A stretch of DNA of 51,721 bases from an uncultured Bacteroidales bacterium (GTDB lineage Bacteria; Bacteroidota; Bacteroidia; Bacteroidales; UBA4417), in contig CAIWMA010000201.1 in NCBI GenBank assembly GCA_903913645.1, positions 1 to 51,721 on the forward strand, written 5' to 3'. Below the pieces are notes generated by a model. It was not told where the DNA came from, ran no database searches, and was given only the letters and a program-made list of their open reading frames with translations. The position numbers and the translations under genes were made by a program. Of the stretch, positions 33,903 through 43,720 are shown one piece after another (positions within the stretch are counted from its first letter, which is position 1; every line of letters starts with the position of its first letter).

Positions 33903-35324
33903 ATGGAAGCATCAATAGTTTCAACAATATATGACCTAAAAGAATATCTGAGCGGTGTTTTCGCTGACAAGCAGCAGGAAATCACCAGGAACGATACTCA
34001 CTTTGTAGCTGCCAAACGTGCAAAAGCTTTTGAGTTGTTCAGTAAAATGGGATTCCCGCATGCTGCTCTCGAAAAATGGCGTGGCACTGATCTTTCACGG
34101 GCTTTAAATCATGAATATCATGCTTTGCCGGAAGCACCGTCACCAGAATTGGATATAGATAAAATATTCAAATGCGATGTTCCGCATTTTGAAACGTTGT
34201 TAGTGACCCAGCTTAATGGCTGGTATGCTGACAGGAATAACCTGTTGCAGGTTTATCCAAATGGCATGATTATCGGAAGCCTGGCTGCCGCTTTCAGCAA
34301 ATATCCTGACCTGGTAAGTGCGCATTACGGCAATTATGCAGATGATAATTCCGAAGGCCTTACCGCGTTAAACACTGCCATGTCGCAAGATGGAATTTTT
34401 ATTTATATTCCTGATAATGTTACTGTTGAACAGAATATTCAAACAGTTAATATAACCGACTTTAAGCAAAACCTGTTTCTGAATACCCGTAACCTGGTTA
34501 TTTTAGGTGAAAACAGTCACTTACGCCTTGTACAATGCGACGATTCCATTAACCATGATGTTACTTTCATCAACTCAGTAACTGAAGTAAAAATCGGGCG
34601 TAACTCAACGCTTGATCATTATAAAATGCAAAATAAGGATGATCATACCACGCTCATCAACAGCATGTATTTTCATCAGGACGAAGGCAGTACTTTGTCA
34701 ACCAACGCAATAAGCCTGAATGGCGGATTGATCCGAAACCTGTCGCATGTTACCATGAGTGGAAGTCACAGCAGTGCCGAAGTTTACGGACTTTATCTTA
34801 TGGACCGTTATCAGCATGTTGACAACCAGGTATTTATCAACCACGCGGCACCTGATTGTGAAAGCCGGGAACTTTTTAAAGGTGTTCTGGATGATCACGC
34901 AAGTGGTGTATTTAACGGTCATATCAAGGTTCATCGCGACGCACAGCGGACCAACGCTTTTCAGACAAACAAAAACATTCTGCTTTCCGACAAAGCCAGC
35001 ATCGACACCAAACCATTCCTTGAAATTTATGCTGATGATGTAAAGTGCAGTCACGGTGCCACAATCGGGCAACTGGATGCAGAGGCATTATTTTATATAC
35101 GTTCCCGCGGAATTAGCGAAGCAAATGCCAAAATTTTACTGATGTATGCCTTTGCTGCCGACGTAATCAATAAAATATCGATACCGGAATTACGTCAGCG
35201 GATGGACGATATGGTTAAGAAACGTTTGCGCGGTGAACTTTCGCAATGCGAACAATGTGTCCTGAATTGCAGCACTCATGAGCACTCACATGTTGAGTTT
35301 AATATTGATCTGTCAAAAATCTGA
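33903..35324 (+). CDS. sufD: Fe-S cluster assembly protein SufD
   Basis: 473 residues from the ATG at 33903. The frame extends to an ATG at 33852, but that start would overlap sufC by 22 bases and add an unlike N-terminus; 33903 is preferred. SufB/D-fold signatures: FPHAALEKWRGTDLSRAL, LYLMDRYQHVDNQVFINHA, GVLDDHASGVFNGHIKVH, NKNILLSDKASIDTKPFLEI and VKCSHGATIGQLDAEALFY. It partners SufB and SufC in the scaffold and is needed for iron acquisition by the cluster. Twelve bases separate it from sufS. Confidence 0.97.
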   Translation: MEASIVSTIYDLKEYLSGVFADKQQEITRNDTHFVAAKRAKAFELFSKMGFPHAALEKWRGTDLSRALNHEYHALPEAPSPELDIDKIFKCDVPHFETLLVTQLNGWYADRNNLLQVYPNGMIIGSLAAAFSKYPDLVSAHYGNYADDNSEGLTALNTAMSQDGIFIYIPDNVTVEQNIQTVNITDFKQNLFLNTRNLVILGENSHLRLVQCDDSINHDVTFINSVTEVKIGRNSTLDHYKMQNKDDHTTLINSMYFHQDEGSTLSTNAISLNGGLIRNLSHVTMSGSHSSAEVYGLYLMDRYQHVDNQVFINHAAPDCESRELFKGVLDDHASGVFNGHIKVHRDAQRTNAFQTNKNILLSDKASIDTKPFLEIYADDVKCSHGATIGQLDAEALFYIRSRGISEANAKILLMYAFAADVINKISIPELRQRMDDMVKKRLRGELSQCEQCVLNCSTHEHSHVEFNIDLSKI

Positions 35325-35336
35325 TTCTCAACTGTG

Positions 35337-36569
35337 ATGAGCGAAATTTCAGAAGAAAAAATTCGATCGGTCAGGAATGATTTCCCGATTCTGTCGCGTA
35401 CCATTTATGGCAAACCTTTGGTTTATTTTGACAATGCAGCTACAACGCAGAAACCCAATGTTGTTATTGATGCCATTAGTAATTACTACCGGAATGATAA
35501 TGCCAATGTGCATCGCGGCGTTCATTATCTGAGTCAGCAGGCTACTGGTGCTTTCGAAAATGTCCGTAAGAAAGTCTCAACATTTGTTAATGCAGGAAGT
35601 TCAGACGAAATTATTTTTACACGCGGTGCAACAGAAGCCATCAACCTTGTAGCCTGCTCTTATTGCGAAACATTTCTGAATGCCGGTGACGAAATTATTG
35701 TTTCTGTTCTTGAGCATCATTCCAATATCGTTCCATGGCAGGTTGCCTGCGAGCGTAAAAGTGCTCACCTGAAAGTTATTCCGGTAACGCCGGATGGCGA
35801 TCTGGATCTTGAAGCATTCGGAAAGCTGTTGAACGATCGCACCAAAATAGTTGCTATAAGTCATATTTCCAATGCATTGGGGACTATCAATGATGTTGCC
35901 GAGATTGTAAAAATGGCTCATAATATTGGCGTTCCAGTTTTTGTGGATGGAGCCCAGGGACTATCGCATGGCCCGGTTGATGTTCAGAAACTTGGTTGCG
36001 ACTTTTACGCATTTTCAGCCCATAAAATGTATGGTCCAATGGGTATAGGCGGATTATTTGGGAAATCTTCCTGGCTGGAAAAAATGCAGCCTTACCAGTT
36101 AGGCGGCGAAATGATTGACAGAGTTACTTTCGAAAAAACCACGTATAACGAAATTCCTTATAAATTTGAAGCCGGAACGCCAAATGTAGCCGATGTAATG
36201 GGTCTTGGCGCTGCTATTGATTACCTCAATGAGTTGGGTTGGGATTTTATTACAGCTCAGGAAATCGATTTGCTCGAATATGCAACAGCACAGCTCCAGG
36301 CTATTGAAGGTATAAAAATCATCGGAATGGCGGCACACAAAGCAGCAATTATTTCATTCCTGATTGATGGAATTCATTTTTTTGATGCAGGAACAATTAT
36401 GGATCATTTGGGAGTTGCCGTCCGCACGGGTAGTCATTGTACACAACCATTGATGAATAATTTAGGAATTAATGGTACCTTGCGTGCTTCAATGGCATTT
36501 TATAATACCCGTCAGGAAGTAGATAAACTAATAGATGCAATTCAGCGAGTGAAAACTCTTTTTGCGTAA
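35337..36569 (+). CDS. sufS: SufS-type cysteine desulfurase
   Basis: 410 residues. A GTG three bases earlier (35334) is also in frame; the ATG is preferred. PLP Lys230 in FSAHKMYGPMG, active-site Cys368 in VRTGSHCTQPLM, and the N-terminal YFDNAATTQKP and VHRGVHYLSQQATGAFE mark the SufS class. It takes sulfur from cysteine as a persulfide and hands it to SufE, whose gene follows by 24 bases. Confidence 0.98.
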   Translation: MSEISEEKIRSVRNDFPILSRTIYGKPLVYFDNAATTQKPNVVIDAISNYYRNDNANVHRGVHYLSQQATGAFENVRKKVSTFVNAGSSDEIIFTRGATEAINLVACSYCETFLNAGDEIIVSVLEHHSNIVPWQVACERKSAHLKVIPVTPDGDLDLEAFGKLLNDRTKIVAISHISNALGTINDVAEIVKMAHNIGVPVFVDGAQGLSHGPVDVQKLGCDFYAFSAHKMYGPMGIGGLFGKSSWLEKMQPYQLGGEMIDRVTFEKTTYNEIPYKFEAGTPNVADVMGLGAAIDYLNELGWDFITAQEIDLLEYATAQLQAIEGIKIIGMAAHKAAIISFLIDGIHFFDAGTIMDHLGVAVRTGSHCTQPLMNNLGINGTLRASMAFYNTRQEVDKLIDAIQRVKTLFA

Positions 36570-36593
36570 TTGCGATAAAAACAGTGCAATAAA

Positions 36594-37022
36594 ATGACGA
36601 TTACCGAAACTATTGATCAGTTGATCAAGGAGTTCAACCAGTTCGACGATTGGATGGACAAGTATAATTACCTTATTGAAATGGGAAGATCGGTTCCTTT
36701 GATAGACGACACTCAGAAAACAGATGCTAACCTTATTACCGGCTGCCAGTCGAGGGTTTGGCTAAGTTCAGAGTATAAGGATGGTATAATTTATTTTACA
36801 GCCGACAGTGATGCTGTAATCACCAAAGGAATTGCATATTTACTTATCCGAGTATTCTCCGGTCATACTCCGGCTGAAATTGTAGACGCAGAAACTACAT
36901 TCCTTGATAAAATCGGATTGAAGGAACACCTTTCACCTACTCGCAGCAATGGATTGCTTTCAATGGTGAAGCAGATTAAACTTTACGCTTTTGCATACCA
37001 GGTGAGGGAGAAGAATAGCTAA
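36594..37022 (+). CDS. sufE: Sulfur transfer protein SufE
   Basis: 142 residues. The sulfur-accepting residue is Cys51 in LITGCQSRVWL, in the normal position. It shuttles persulfide sulfur from SufS to SufB. It is in the suf operon, followed by a 121-base gap with a period-8 repeat before sufT. Confidence 0.97.
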   Translation: MTITETIDQLIKEFNQFDDWMDKYNYLIEMGRSVPLIDDTQKTDANLITGCQSRVWLSSEYKDGIIYFTADSDAVITKGIAYLLIRVFSGHTPAEIVDAETTFLDKIGLKEHLSPTRSNGLLSMVKQIKLYAFAYQVREKNS

Positions 37023-37025
37023 TTA

Positions 37026-37057
37026 GAAAATTTGAGGATTTGAAAATTTGAAAATGA
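37026..37057 (+). repeat. Period-8 direct repeat, four units, sufE-sufT gap
   Basis: Four contiguous octamers: GAAAATTT, GAGGATTT, GAAAATTT, GAAAATGA. It begins three bases after the sufE stop. The sequence differs from the octamer in the sufB-sufC gap but has the same period. Confidence 0.8.
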
Positions 37058-37143
37058 TTTTCAAGCTATCGATTTCGCAGCTAAAGTACTAACTTTTCAG
37101 GACTTTCTAATCCCTAAAGCCTAACACAAAACCCTTTCTGAAA

Positions 37144-37467
37144 ATGAGAAAACAAATCGAAAAAGACATAATCTCCGAAAGAATTGTTCAGGTTATCAAA
37201 ACCATTTACGATCCGGAAATTCCTGTAAACATTTACGATCTGGGCTTGATTTATACCATTCTGGTTGACGATGACTTTGTAGCCCATGTTACCATGACGC
37301 TCACAGCTCCCAATTGCCCGGTTGCCGAAAGTCTGCCCATTGAAGTACACGAAATAGTGAAAAATGTAGAAGGAGTTACTGATGCAAAAATAACTCTCAC
37401 ATTCGAGCCACCCTGGGACCGGAATATGATCAGCGAAATGGGGATGCTGGAGCTGGGATTCTTATAA
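37144..37467 (+). CDS. sufT: SUF-associated MIP18-family (DUF59) protein, SufT-like
   Basis: 107 residues, single DUF59 domain: TIYDPEIPVNIYDLGLIYTI, MTLTAPNCPVAESLPIEV with the conserved Cys, and TFEPPWDRNMISEMG. Members help mature or deliver Fe-S clusters, and this short form is typically the last gene of suf operons in Bacteroidota. The exact step is not settled. It is followed by a probable terminator, which makes it the end of the operon. Confidence 0.9.
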   Translation: MRKQIEKDIISERIVQVIKTIYDPEIPVNIYDLGLIYTILVDDDFVAHVTMTLTAPNCPVAESLPIEVHEIVKNVEGVTDAKITLTFEPPWDRNMISEMGMLELGFL

Positions 37468-37538
37468 CAAGTAAAATTTTTGCAAAAATTTGATTTCTGC
37501 TGTTTGCCGCCATCTTTTCTAACAAATTGACATTCAGT

Positions 37539-37571
37539 AAGCCGGGGTCGAATTACAGAGCCCGGTTTTTT
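37539..37571 (+). terminator. Probable terminator of the suf operon
   Basis: Stem AAGCCGGG / CCCGGTTT (37539-37546 and 37561-37568, one G-U pair), 14-base loop, followed by a T-run to 37571. Confidence 0.75.
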
Positions 37572-37657
37572 GTTAACATTCCATAACTTCAATAATAACA
37601 GTAAACCAATTACGTTTAAGCAGGAAAATCTTACTTTTACAATCCAAAATACTGACT

Positions 37658-39562
37658 ATGACTCCCGCACAGGGCACATTGTTATCAAATATTGATTCGC
37701 CTGCAGACCTACGCAAACTCCCGATTGAAGAGCTTCCGCAGGTGTGTAAGGATGTGCGTCAGTTTATACTAGAAGTAATTTCGCGTAACCCCGGGCACCT
37801 GGGTGCCAGCCTTGGAGTGGTTGAACTTACAGCCGCCATTCACTATGCCTTTAATACTCCCGAAGATAAACTTATCTGGGATGTTGGCCACCAGGCATAC
37901 GCACATAAAATTCTTACCGGCCGGAAGGATATATTTTATACAAACCGCTCCTATAATGGAATAAGCGGTTTCCCCAGGATTTCGGAAAGCGAATACGATG
38001 CTTTCGGAACCGGGCATTCGTCAACAAGTATTTCTGCAGCGCTGGGAATGGCCGTAGCCTCGGAATTGCAAGGAGAAAAGAACAGAAGGCATATTGCTGT
38101 TATCGGCGATGGTTCCATGACCGCAGGAATGGCCATGGAAGCTTTAAATAATGCAGGTGTTTCAAAAGCAAATTTGCTGGTTATCCTGAATGATAACGGC
38201 ATTGCTATCGATAAAAATGTTGGCGGACTTTCCAAATACCTTACAGATATTACTACTTCGCGCACTTATAACAGGATCCGCAATAAAATATGGTGGCTCA
38301 TGGGTGGTAAAACACGGTATGGCGCTAACTCAAGAGAAGTAGTAAAACAAATAGGTAATGCGGTAAAAGCTTCGCTGCTAAAGGAAAGTAACCTGTTCGA
38401 GGCATTTGGATTCAGGTATTTCGGTCCTGTTGACGGGCACGATGTGGTGAAGCTGGTGCATCTGCTGCGGGATATGCAGAATATCCCAGGCCCAAAACTG
38501 CTTCATGTTATAACAGTAAAAGGCAAAGGTTACGAGAAAGCCGAACGCGACCAGACCTTGTTTCATGCGCCGGGTATTTTCAATATGGAAACAGGGGAAC
38601 TGAAAGAAACTGCATGCAAGAACCAGGCTCCGAAATACCAGGTTGTTTTCGGAAAAACAATCATCGAACTGGCAGAAATGAATGAAAAAATTGTCGGCGT
38701 AACGCCAGCAATGCCTACAGGTTGTTCACTTAACCTGATGATGGCCAAAATGCCTGACCGTGCTTTTGATGTAGGAATCGCTGAGCAACATGCCGTTACT
38801 TTTTCGGCAGGAATGGCAGCAAGCGGATTGATTCCATTTTGTAATATATACTCAAGTTTCATGCAACGCGCTTACGACCAGGTAATTCACGATGTTGCGT
38901 TGCAGAACCTGAATGTTGTATTTTGCCTCGATCGGGGTGGTCTGGTTGGTGAAGATGGAGCGACACATCATGGTGTTTACGACCTGGCTTACCTGCGGGC
39001 AATACCTAATATCACGATTTGTTCTCCTATGAACGAGGAAGAAATGCGCAATATGATGTACACAGCACAACTTGATGGGATGGGGCCATTTGCGATCCGA
39101 TACCCGCGCGGGCGTGGAGTGTTACCACACTGGAAGTCACCTTTTACCGCCTTACAGGTAGGTAAAGGACGAATAATCCGCGAAGGGAAAGACCTGGCAA
39201 TAATCTCGATAGGCCACATTGGCAACGAAGCTTTGGAAGCTTGCAATCTGCTGACAGATAAAAATATTGATGCCGCACTCTACGATATCCGTTTCCTGAA
39301 ACCTTTGGATGAGGAATTGCTTCACCTGGTATTCAGCCAGTTTAAAAAAATTATAACACTGGAGGATGCATCCATAATTGGCGGCTTAGGCAGCGCAGTT
39401 ACTGAATTTGCCAATGACAACAGCTATCACGAGGCTACAATTCATCGCCTTGGAATTCCCGACAGGTTTATTGAGCAGGGAACTCTTGAAGAACTGCACC
39501 GCGAATGTGGAATTGATTTGGATGGCATCATCGGAGCAGCAGTACATCTTGTGTCCAAATAA
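37658..39562 (+). CDS. dxs: 1-deoxy-D-xylulose-5-phosphate synthase
   Basis: 634 residues, full length. Thiamine diphosphate site GDGSMTAGMAMEALNNAG...NDN, N-terminal NPGHLGASLGVVELT, substrate segment HQAYAHKILTGR, catalytic Glu in FDVGIAEQHAVTFSAG, and FCLDRGGLVGEDGATHHG. It condenses pyruvate and glyceraldehyde 3-phosphate in the first step of the non-mevalonate isoprenoid route. It is monocistronic, between a terminator and a spacer; a near-consensus promoter element (TACTTTTA, 37632-37639) lies 18 bases upstream. Confidence 0.98.
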   Translation: MTPAQGTLLSNIDSPADLRKLPIEELPQVCKDVRQFILEVISRNPGHLGASLGVVELTAAIHYAFNTPEDKLIWDVGHQAYAHKILTGRKDIFYTNRSYNGISGFPRISESEYDAFGTGHSSTSISAALGMAVASELQGEKNRRHIAVIGDGSMTAGMAMEALNNAGVSKANLLVILNDNGIAIDKNVGGLSKYLTDITTSRTYNRIRNKIWWLMGGKTRYGANSREVVKQIGNAVKASLLKESNLFEAFGFRYFGPVDGHDVVKLVHLLRDMQNIPGPKLLHVITVKGKGYEKAERDQTLFHAPGIFNMETGELKETACKNQAPKYQVVFGKTIIELAEMNEKIVGVTPAMPTGCSLNLMMAKMPDRAFDVGIAEQHAVTFSAGMAASGLIPFCNIYSSFMQRAYDQVIHDVALQNLNVVFCLDRGGLVGEDGATHHGVYDLAYLRAIPNITICSPMNEEEMRNMMYTAQLDGMGPFAIRYPRGRGVLPHWKSPFTALQVGKGRIIREGKDLAIISIGHIGNEALEACNLLTDKNIDAALYDIRFLKPLDEELLHLVFSQFKKIITLEDASIIGGLGSAVTEFANDNSYHEATIHRLGIPDRFIEQGTLEELHRECGIDLDGIIGAAVHLVSK

Positions 39563-39862
39563 AGATTTGAGTTTTTAAAGCCGGATCATCACAAATTTTC
39601 AATTCAAAACTATTTCTTTCGGATTTATCCTGCCCGTATTGATGCCAGGTGGGTTCTGTATCTTGCCATTTCGACTAATTGTTCGTTTGATATTATCCAT
39701 TTTCGTTCGTTACCAAATTACCGTTGGGTTATTAAGAATTAACATCATTTCTGAAAACTTAGATTTTGCGAACAACTTTGATGCTTCAGAAACGTTATTA
39801 CTATATAGAAATATCTGTGAACTAACTGAGAGTTATTAGTAAAAACGCTTAACCTTAACATT
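39563..39862. other. 300-bp spacer between dxs and the lipoprotein gene
   Basis: A+T-rich region with one near-consensus promoter element (CAACTTTG, 39773-39780) about 83 bases before the next start. No repeat or RNA gene is recognised. A short ORF within it (39639-39839) has an unlikely composition and no family, so I do not annotate it. Confidence 0.5.
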
Positions 39863-40417
39863 ATGAAAACTAAATCCTGGGCTGGACTGCTATTGATTGT
39901 GGGCGTTGGAATCACATTCGTCCTTTTGCAATCGTGCGAAAAACTGAAACAAGCTACTACTTTTAAAATTAAATACGACTTACCGGATAGTCATTTCAAT
40001 ATAGATTCCACTTCACTTTCACATTTGAAAACTGAAAAGATACTGTTCTCACAATCAAACTCTGCTATTAATATTGACAGCATTGTTGGCACACATACCG
40101 GATTGATAGATCGTGTCACTTTTTACAAATTAAAGTTTTCAATTATTACACCGGAGACTGCTAAAATCAACTGGTTAAATTCTGCACGTATAACAGTAAC
40201 GCCTGAAGGAAGTTTGCCAGTAGAGATTGCAACATCTCCTACAATCAATGCAGCAGATCGTTCTATCGACTTTGTTGTAAAGGATGTTGATATGCTGGAA
40301 ACAGTTAAAAAGCCTTTCGTTTTAACGCTTTATGGTGATCTGAACGGCAATATCCCTACTTTACCAATGGAAACTTTATTGCAAAGCGGAATTGAGATTA
40401 CTATTAGTCCACTGTAA
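39863..40417 (+). CDS. Hypothetical lipoprotein
   Basis: 184 residues. The N-terminal hydrophobic segment ends in a lipobox-like VLLQSC with Cys25, so it is probably lipidated and anchored in a membrane. The remainder is beta-rich (KIKYDLPDSHFNIDS, KLKFSIITPETAKINWL, FVLTLYGDLNGNIPTLP), compatible with one small beta-sandwich. I do not recognise the family. It is monocistronic, closed by a terminator; neighbours give no clue. Confidence 0.75.
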   Translation: MKTKSWAGLLLIVGVGITFVLLQSCEKLKQATTFKIKYDLPDSHFNIDSTSLSHLKTEKILFSQSNSAINIDSIVGTHTGLIDRVTFYKLKFSIITPETAKINWLNSARITVTPEGSLPVEIATSPTINAADRSIDFVVKDVDMLETVKKPFVLTLYGDLNGNIPTLPMETLLQSGIEITISPL

Positions 40418-40471
40418 CCAGCATTTGTATAAGTTTGAATTCCCACATTCTCTGCATCCAATAAGTAAACT

Positions 40472-40501
40472 AAAAGCGTCAAATCCATGGCGCTTTTTTT
40501 G
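40472..40501 (+). terminator. Rho-independent terminator after the lipoprotein gene
   Basis: Seven-bp stem AAAAGCG / CGCTTTT (40472-40478 and 40491-40497), 12-base loop, T-run to 40500. Confidence 0.8.
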
Positions 40502-40791
40502 TTTCCAGGCGTTTTTTGTCAGAAGTATTAAAAACTTCAATATTCAGTTACCAAAAGAGTATGTTATATAAAACAATAAGTCTTGATTATTTCTATGTAT
40601 TAATTTCTTTCAATTTGAAAATAAGGTCCGCATACCTGATTCAAAATTCTATGTAAACACATGTATTTGGTTCTTTCAGAATAGAACGATGAAATACCTT
40701 TTGCAGGCGAAAAAACATGTCACAAATCTTGAGTAAAAAATCATAATCAGAAATATTTTTCAATTCATATCTATATATCATTATATTTACA

Positions 40792-40799
40792 TACATTTG
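40792..40799 (+). promoter_or_regulatory. TAnnTTTG promoter element for the TonB-dependent receptor
   Basis: TACATTTG, exact -7 consensus, 41 bases before the ATG at 40840. Confidence 0.6.
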
Positions 40800-40839
40800 A
40801 TATTACAACCAACCAGGTATAAACTTAATAATTTATCTC

Positions 40840-43458
40840 ATGAAAAAAGCGCTACTTTGCCTTGCATTGCTCATTTCTACAACTATCATATCTGCGCAAA
40901 ATGTGCTGACAGGTATTGTAACCGATGACCAGAAACAACCGGTGTCAGGAGTAAGTGTCTACGAAAAAGGCACTACTAACGGTGTATTTACTGACTATAA
41001 CGGTAAGTATTCGGTTCATTACAAGTCCGAAAACTCGGTAATAGTTTTTAGTTTTGTAGGATTAGTCGCCCAGGAGATTACGGTAGGGAAACAAACCTCA
41101 CTGGATGTCTCGCTTACCAGCAACAACATTTTGGACAAGGTGGAAATTGTAGGTTCCCGGCGTCCAAACCGCACCTCTGTTGAGAGTATTGTTCCGGTTG
41201 ACATTATTGAAGTTTCCCGTTTATTGTCTACCATGGGACAACCGGATGTAAACCAGATGCTTCAATATGTTGCACCTTCATTTAATTCGAATAAACAGTC
41301 GGGTGCTGATGGCGCTGACCACATTGATCCTGCCACCCTGCGCGGACTTGGCCCTGATCAAACACTGGTACTTATAAACGGGAAACGCCGGCACCAGTCA
41401 TCCTTAATTAATATTTTCGGTTCACGTGGCAGAGGAAATACTGGTACCGACCTCAATACTATACCTATTTCAGCCATCGACCGCATAGAAATATTACGTG
41501 ATGGTGCAGCCGCTCAATATGGTTCGGATGCAATTGCCGGGGTAATAAATATTGTTCTGAAATCGAATACCGACGAATTTACCGGCAGTTTAACTACCGG
41601 AGTAAGAAATGCTACTCCACCCAGCGAATACAATGTATTGGCGGAACCTAATAAAACAGATGGCCAGCTTACACAATTTAATGGAAACTACGGAACAAAA
41701 ATAGGTGAAAAGGGTTTTGTCAACATGACTCTTGACTATGGGAAACTTGAACATACCTTTCGTCGCGCCGACCCGACAAAATATGATGTTTACCGGAATA
41801 AATTCGGGGATGCCGCTTCCGAAAGTTTTGCAACGTATTTCAATTCATCATTCAGTACAGGAAAGAAAACTGAGATTTACATGTTTGGTGGTTACAACTA
41901 CCGGTTCACCGATGCTTTCGCTTTTAGCCGCGTCGCCGACGAAAACAGGAATGTGACCGAAATATATCCTACCGGATTCGATCCCCAGATTCAGTCTGTT
42001 ATCATTGACAAATCTCTTTCGGTAGGGATGAAAACTTTAATAAACGGGTTTAAATTAGATTTTAACAACACATTCGGAGGCAATAATTTCCAATATACGG
42101 TTGACAACACTTTGAATTCTTCGTTGGTGACCAAATCGCCAACACGATTTGATGCAGGCGGTTTTTCATTGAACCAGAATACAACTGCCCTGGATATTTC
42201 CAAATTATATCCAACAGTTGCAAAAGGATTAAATGTTGCCTTTGGCGCTGAATACCGTGTAGAGAAATACCAGATTGTCGCCGGTGAGGAAGGTTCTTAT
42301 AAAACCTACGGACAAGTAGTTTTTGCTGTAGATGGTACTGATACTACATTCAGACCTGGCGGCTCGCAAGGTTTCCCCGGATTCCAGCCTAGCAATGAGT
42401 TGAAGGAATCGCGCAGCAACTTTGGAACTTATGCTGATCTTGAGTTGGATGTTACAAAAAAGTTCGTCGTGAGTGCTGCCGCCCGTTTTGAGCAATACAG
42501 CGACTTCGGGAATACGATGAACGGGAAATTTGCCACCCGGTATAAAGTTTCTGATGCTTTTTCCTTGCGCGGCTCTTTAAGTACAGGTTTCAGAGCACCT
42601 TCGCTGGCACAAATGTATTTCAATACCACATTTACTGACATCGTTGCCGGACAGGCCATTGATAAAATCATTGCAAAAAACAATAGTCCTCTCACCCGCT
42701 CATTAGGTATTCCGGCATTAAAACAGGAAGTTTCTTTAAATGCAGGTCTTGGCTTCACCGCAAAAGTTAAATCGTTGTCCTTAACAGTTGATGCTTATTA
42801 TGTGCGGATCAAAGACCGTATAGTACTTACCGGTTCCTTTTACAGCGACGACAACGTAATAGGCGACGAACTCAAAAATCTCAATATCGGGGCAGCCCAG
42901 TTTTTTACAAATGCAGTAAACACAACTTCCAAAGGGGTGGATGCAATCCTGGGCTACTCTGTTTTACTTTCGGGTCACCAAAACCTCAGGTTTACGTTTG
43001 CCGGAAATTTTAACGATATGGTTATTGATAAAATCTATACCAACGATAAATTAACAGGAAAAGAAGATGTCTATTTCGGGCTTCGCGAACAATATTTTTT
43101 ACTTGCCTCGGCTCCTAAAAGCAAGTTTAACTTCGGAATTGATTATTCCAGAAATAATTTCTTTGCCAACCTTAAACTTACCCGGTTCGGCAAAGTGGAA
43201 CTTATTAACTGGAATGATAACGGAGATAATGTAATTGATGCCGGCGAGCTGGATACCTACAAACCAAAAGTTACAACAGATTTATCAGTTGGATATAACC
43301 TGAAAAACTTTACTTTCACTGTCGGTGGTGTTAATATCATGAATGCGTATCCCGACAAACATGATCCTGCCCTTACCGAATCGGGAGGAATCTGGGATAG
43401 TGTACAGATGGGATTTAGCGGCGCATTATACTTTGTTAAAATCGGATTTAAATTCTGA
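40840..43458 (+). CDS. TonB-dependent receptor with N-terminal carboxypeptidase-regulatory-like domain
   Basis: 872 residues. Signal peptide (about 1-19, ending IISAQ); a carboxypeptidase-regulatory-like domain (about 21-100; LTGIVTDDQKQPVSGVSVYE, GVFTDYNGKY); a plug domain (about 115-245; LRGLGPDQTLVLINGKRRH, IDRIEILRDGAAAQYGSDAI); then a 22-strand-type barrel to the C-terminal YFVKIGFKF. It moves a bound substrate across the outer membrane using TonB energy. The substrate is not evident: there is no SusD, siderophore or vitamin gene beside it. The conserved plug style resembles iron-type receptors more than the SusC glycan class. It is monocistronic with its own promoter and terminator. Confidence 0.93.
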   Translation: MKKALLCLALLISTTIISAQNVLTGIVTDDQKQPVSGVSVYEKGTTNGVFTDYNGKYSVHYKSENSVIVFSFVGLVAQEITVGKQTSLDVSLTSNNILDKVEIVGSRRPNRTSVESIVPVDIIEVSRLLSTMGQPDVNQMLQYVAPSFNSNKQSGADGADHIDPATLRGLGPDQTLVLINGKRRHQSSLINIFGSRGRGNTGTDLNTIPISAIDRIEILRDGAAAQYGSDAIAGVINIVLKSNTDEFTGSLTTGVRNATPPSEYNVLAEPNKTDGQLTQFNGNYGTKIGEKGFVNMTLDYGKLEHTFRRADPTKYDVYRNKFGDAASESFATYFNSSFSTGKKTEIYMFGGYNYRFTDAFAFSRVADENRNVTEIYPTGFDPQIQSVIIDKSLSVGMKTLINGFKLDFNNTFGGNNFQYTVDNTLNSSLVTKSPTRFDAGGFSLNQNTTALDISKLYPTVAKGLNVAFGAEYRVEKYQIVAGEEGSYKTYGQVVFAVDGTDTTFRPGGSQGFPGFQPSNELKESRSNFGTYADLELDVTKKFVVSAAARFEQYSDFGNTMNGKFATRYKVSDAFSLRGSLSTGFRAPSLAQMYFNTTFTDIVAGQAIDKIIAKNNSPLTRSLGIPALKQEVSLNAGLGFTAKVKSLSLTVDAYYVRIKDRIVLTGSFYSDDNVIGDELKNLNIGAAQFFTNAVNTTSKGVDAILGYSVLLSGHQNLRFTFAGNFNDMVIDKIYTNDKLTGKEDVYFGLREQYFLLASAPKSKFNFGIDYSRNNFFANLKLTRFGKVELINWNDNGDNVIDAGELDTYKPKVTTDLSVGYNLKNFTFTVGGVNIMNAYPDKHDPALTESGGIWDSVQMGFSGALYFVKIGFKF

Positions 43459-43538
43459 TCCGGTTTAAATTGAAGTTGAATAACATCCAATTCCATAATA
43501 AAAAAAGGTAATAACTTAATACCCTTGCTGTAGCATAC

Positions 43539-43579
43539 AAAACCTGGCAGGCTTGCAATACCTGTCAGGTTTTGTTTAA
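43539..43579 (+). terminator. Rho-independent terminator after the TonB-dependent receptor
   Basis: Thirteen-bp stem AAAACCTGGCAGG / CCTGTCAGGTTTT (43539-43551 and 43561-43573, one G-U pair), nine-base loop, then GTTT. It lies 80 bases after the stop codon. Confidence 0.82.
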
Positions 43580-43720
43580 AAAGGCTTCACAAAATGTGGT
43601 TTTTTTTAAATACTAAGCAGAGGTTAACCATCTCTATCAACCAAAAGTTAATAAATTCTTACAATACCGGCTGGTGGCTTAATTTTCTATTTCTTACATT
43701 TACGCCGGTAATTCTGCCCT

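Larger units (their letters stand above)
40418..40839. other. 422-bp spacer upstream of the TonB-dependent receptor
   Basis: It begins with the terminator of the lipoprotein gene (40472-40501) and ends with a perfect promoter element at 40792-40799. The A+T-rich middle shows no ORF or repeat that I recognise. Confidence 0.55.

Noticed and set aside
39639-39839. Possible 66-codon gene between dxs and the lipoprotein
   Set aside because: No motif, no clear ribosome site, and a near-consensus promoter box for the next gene lies inside it.
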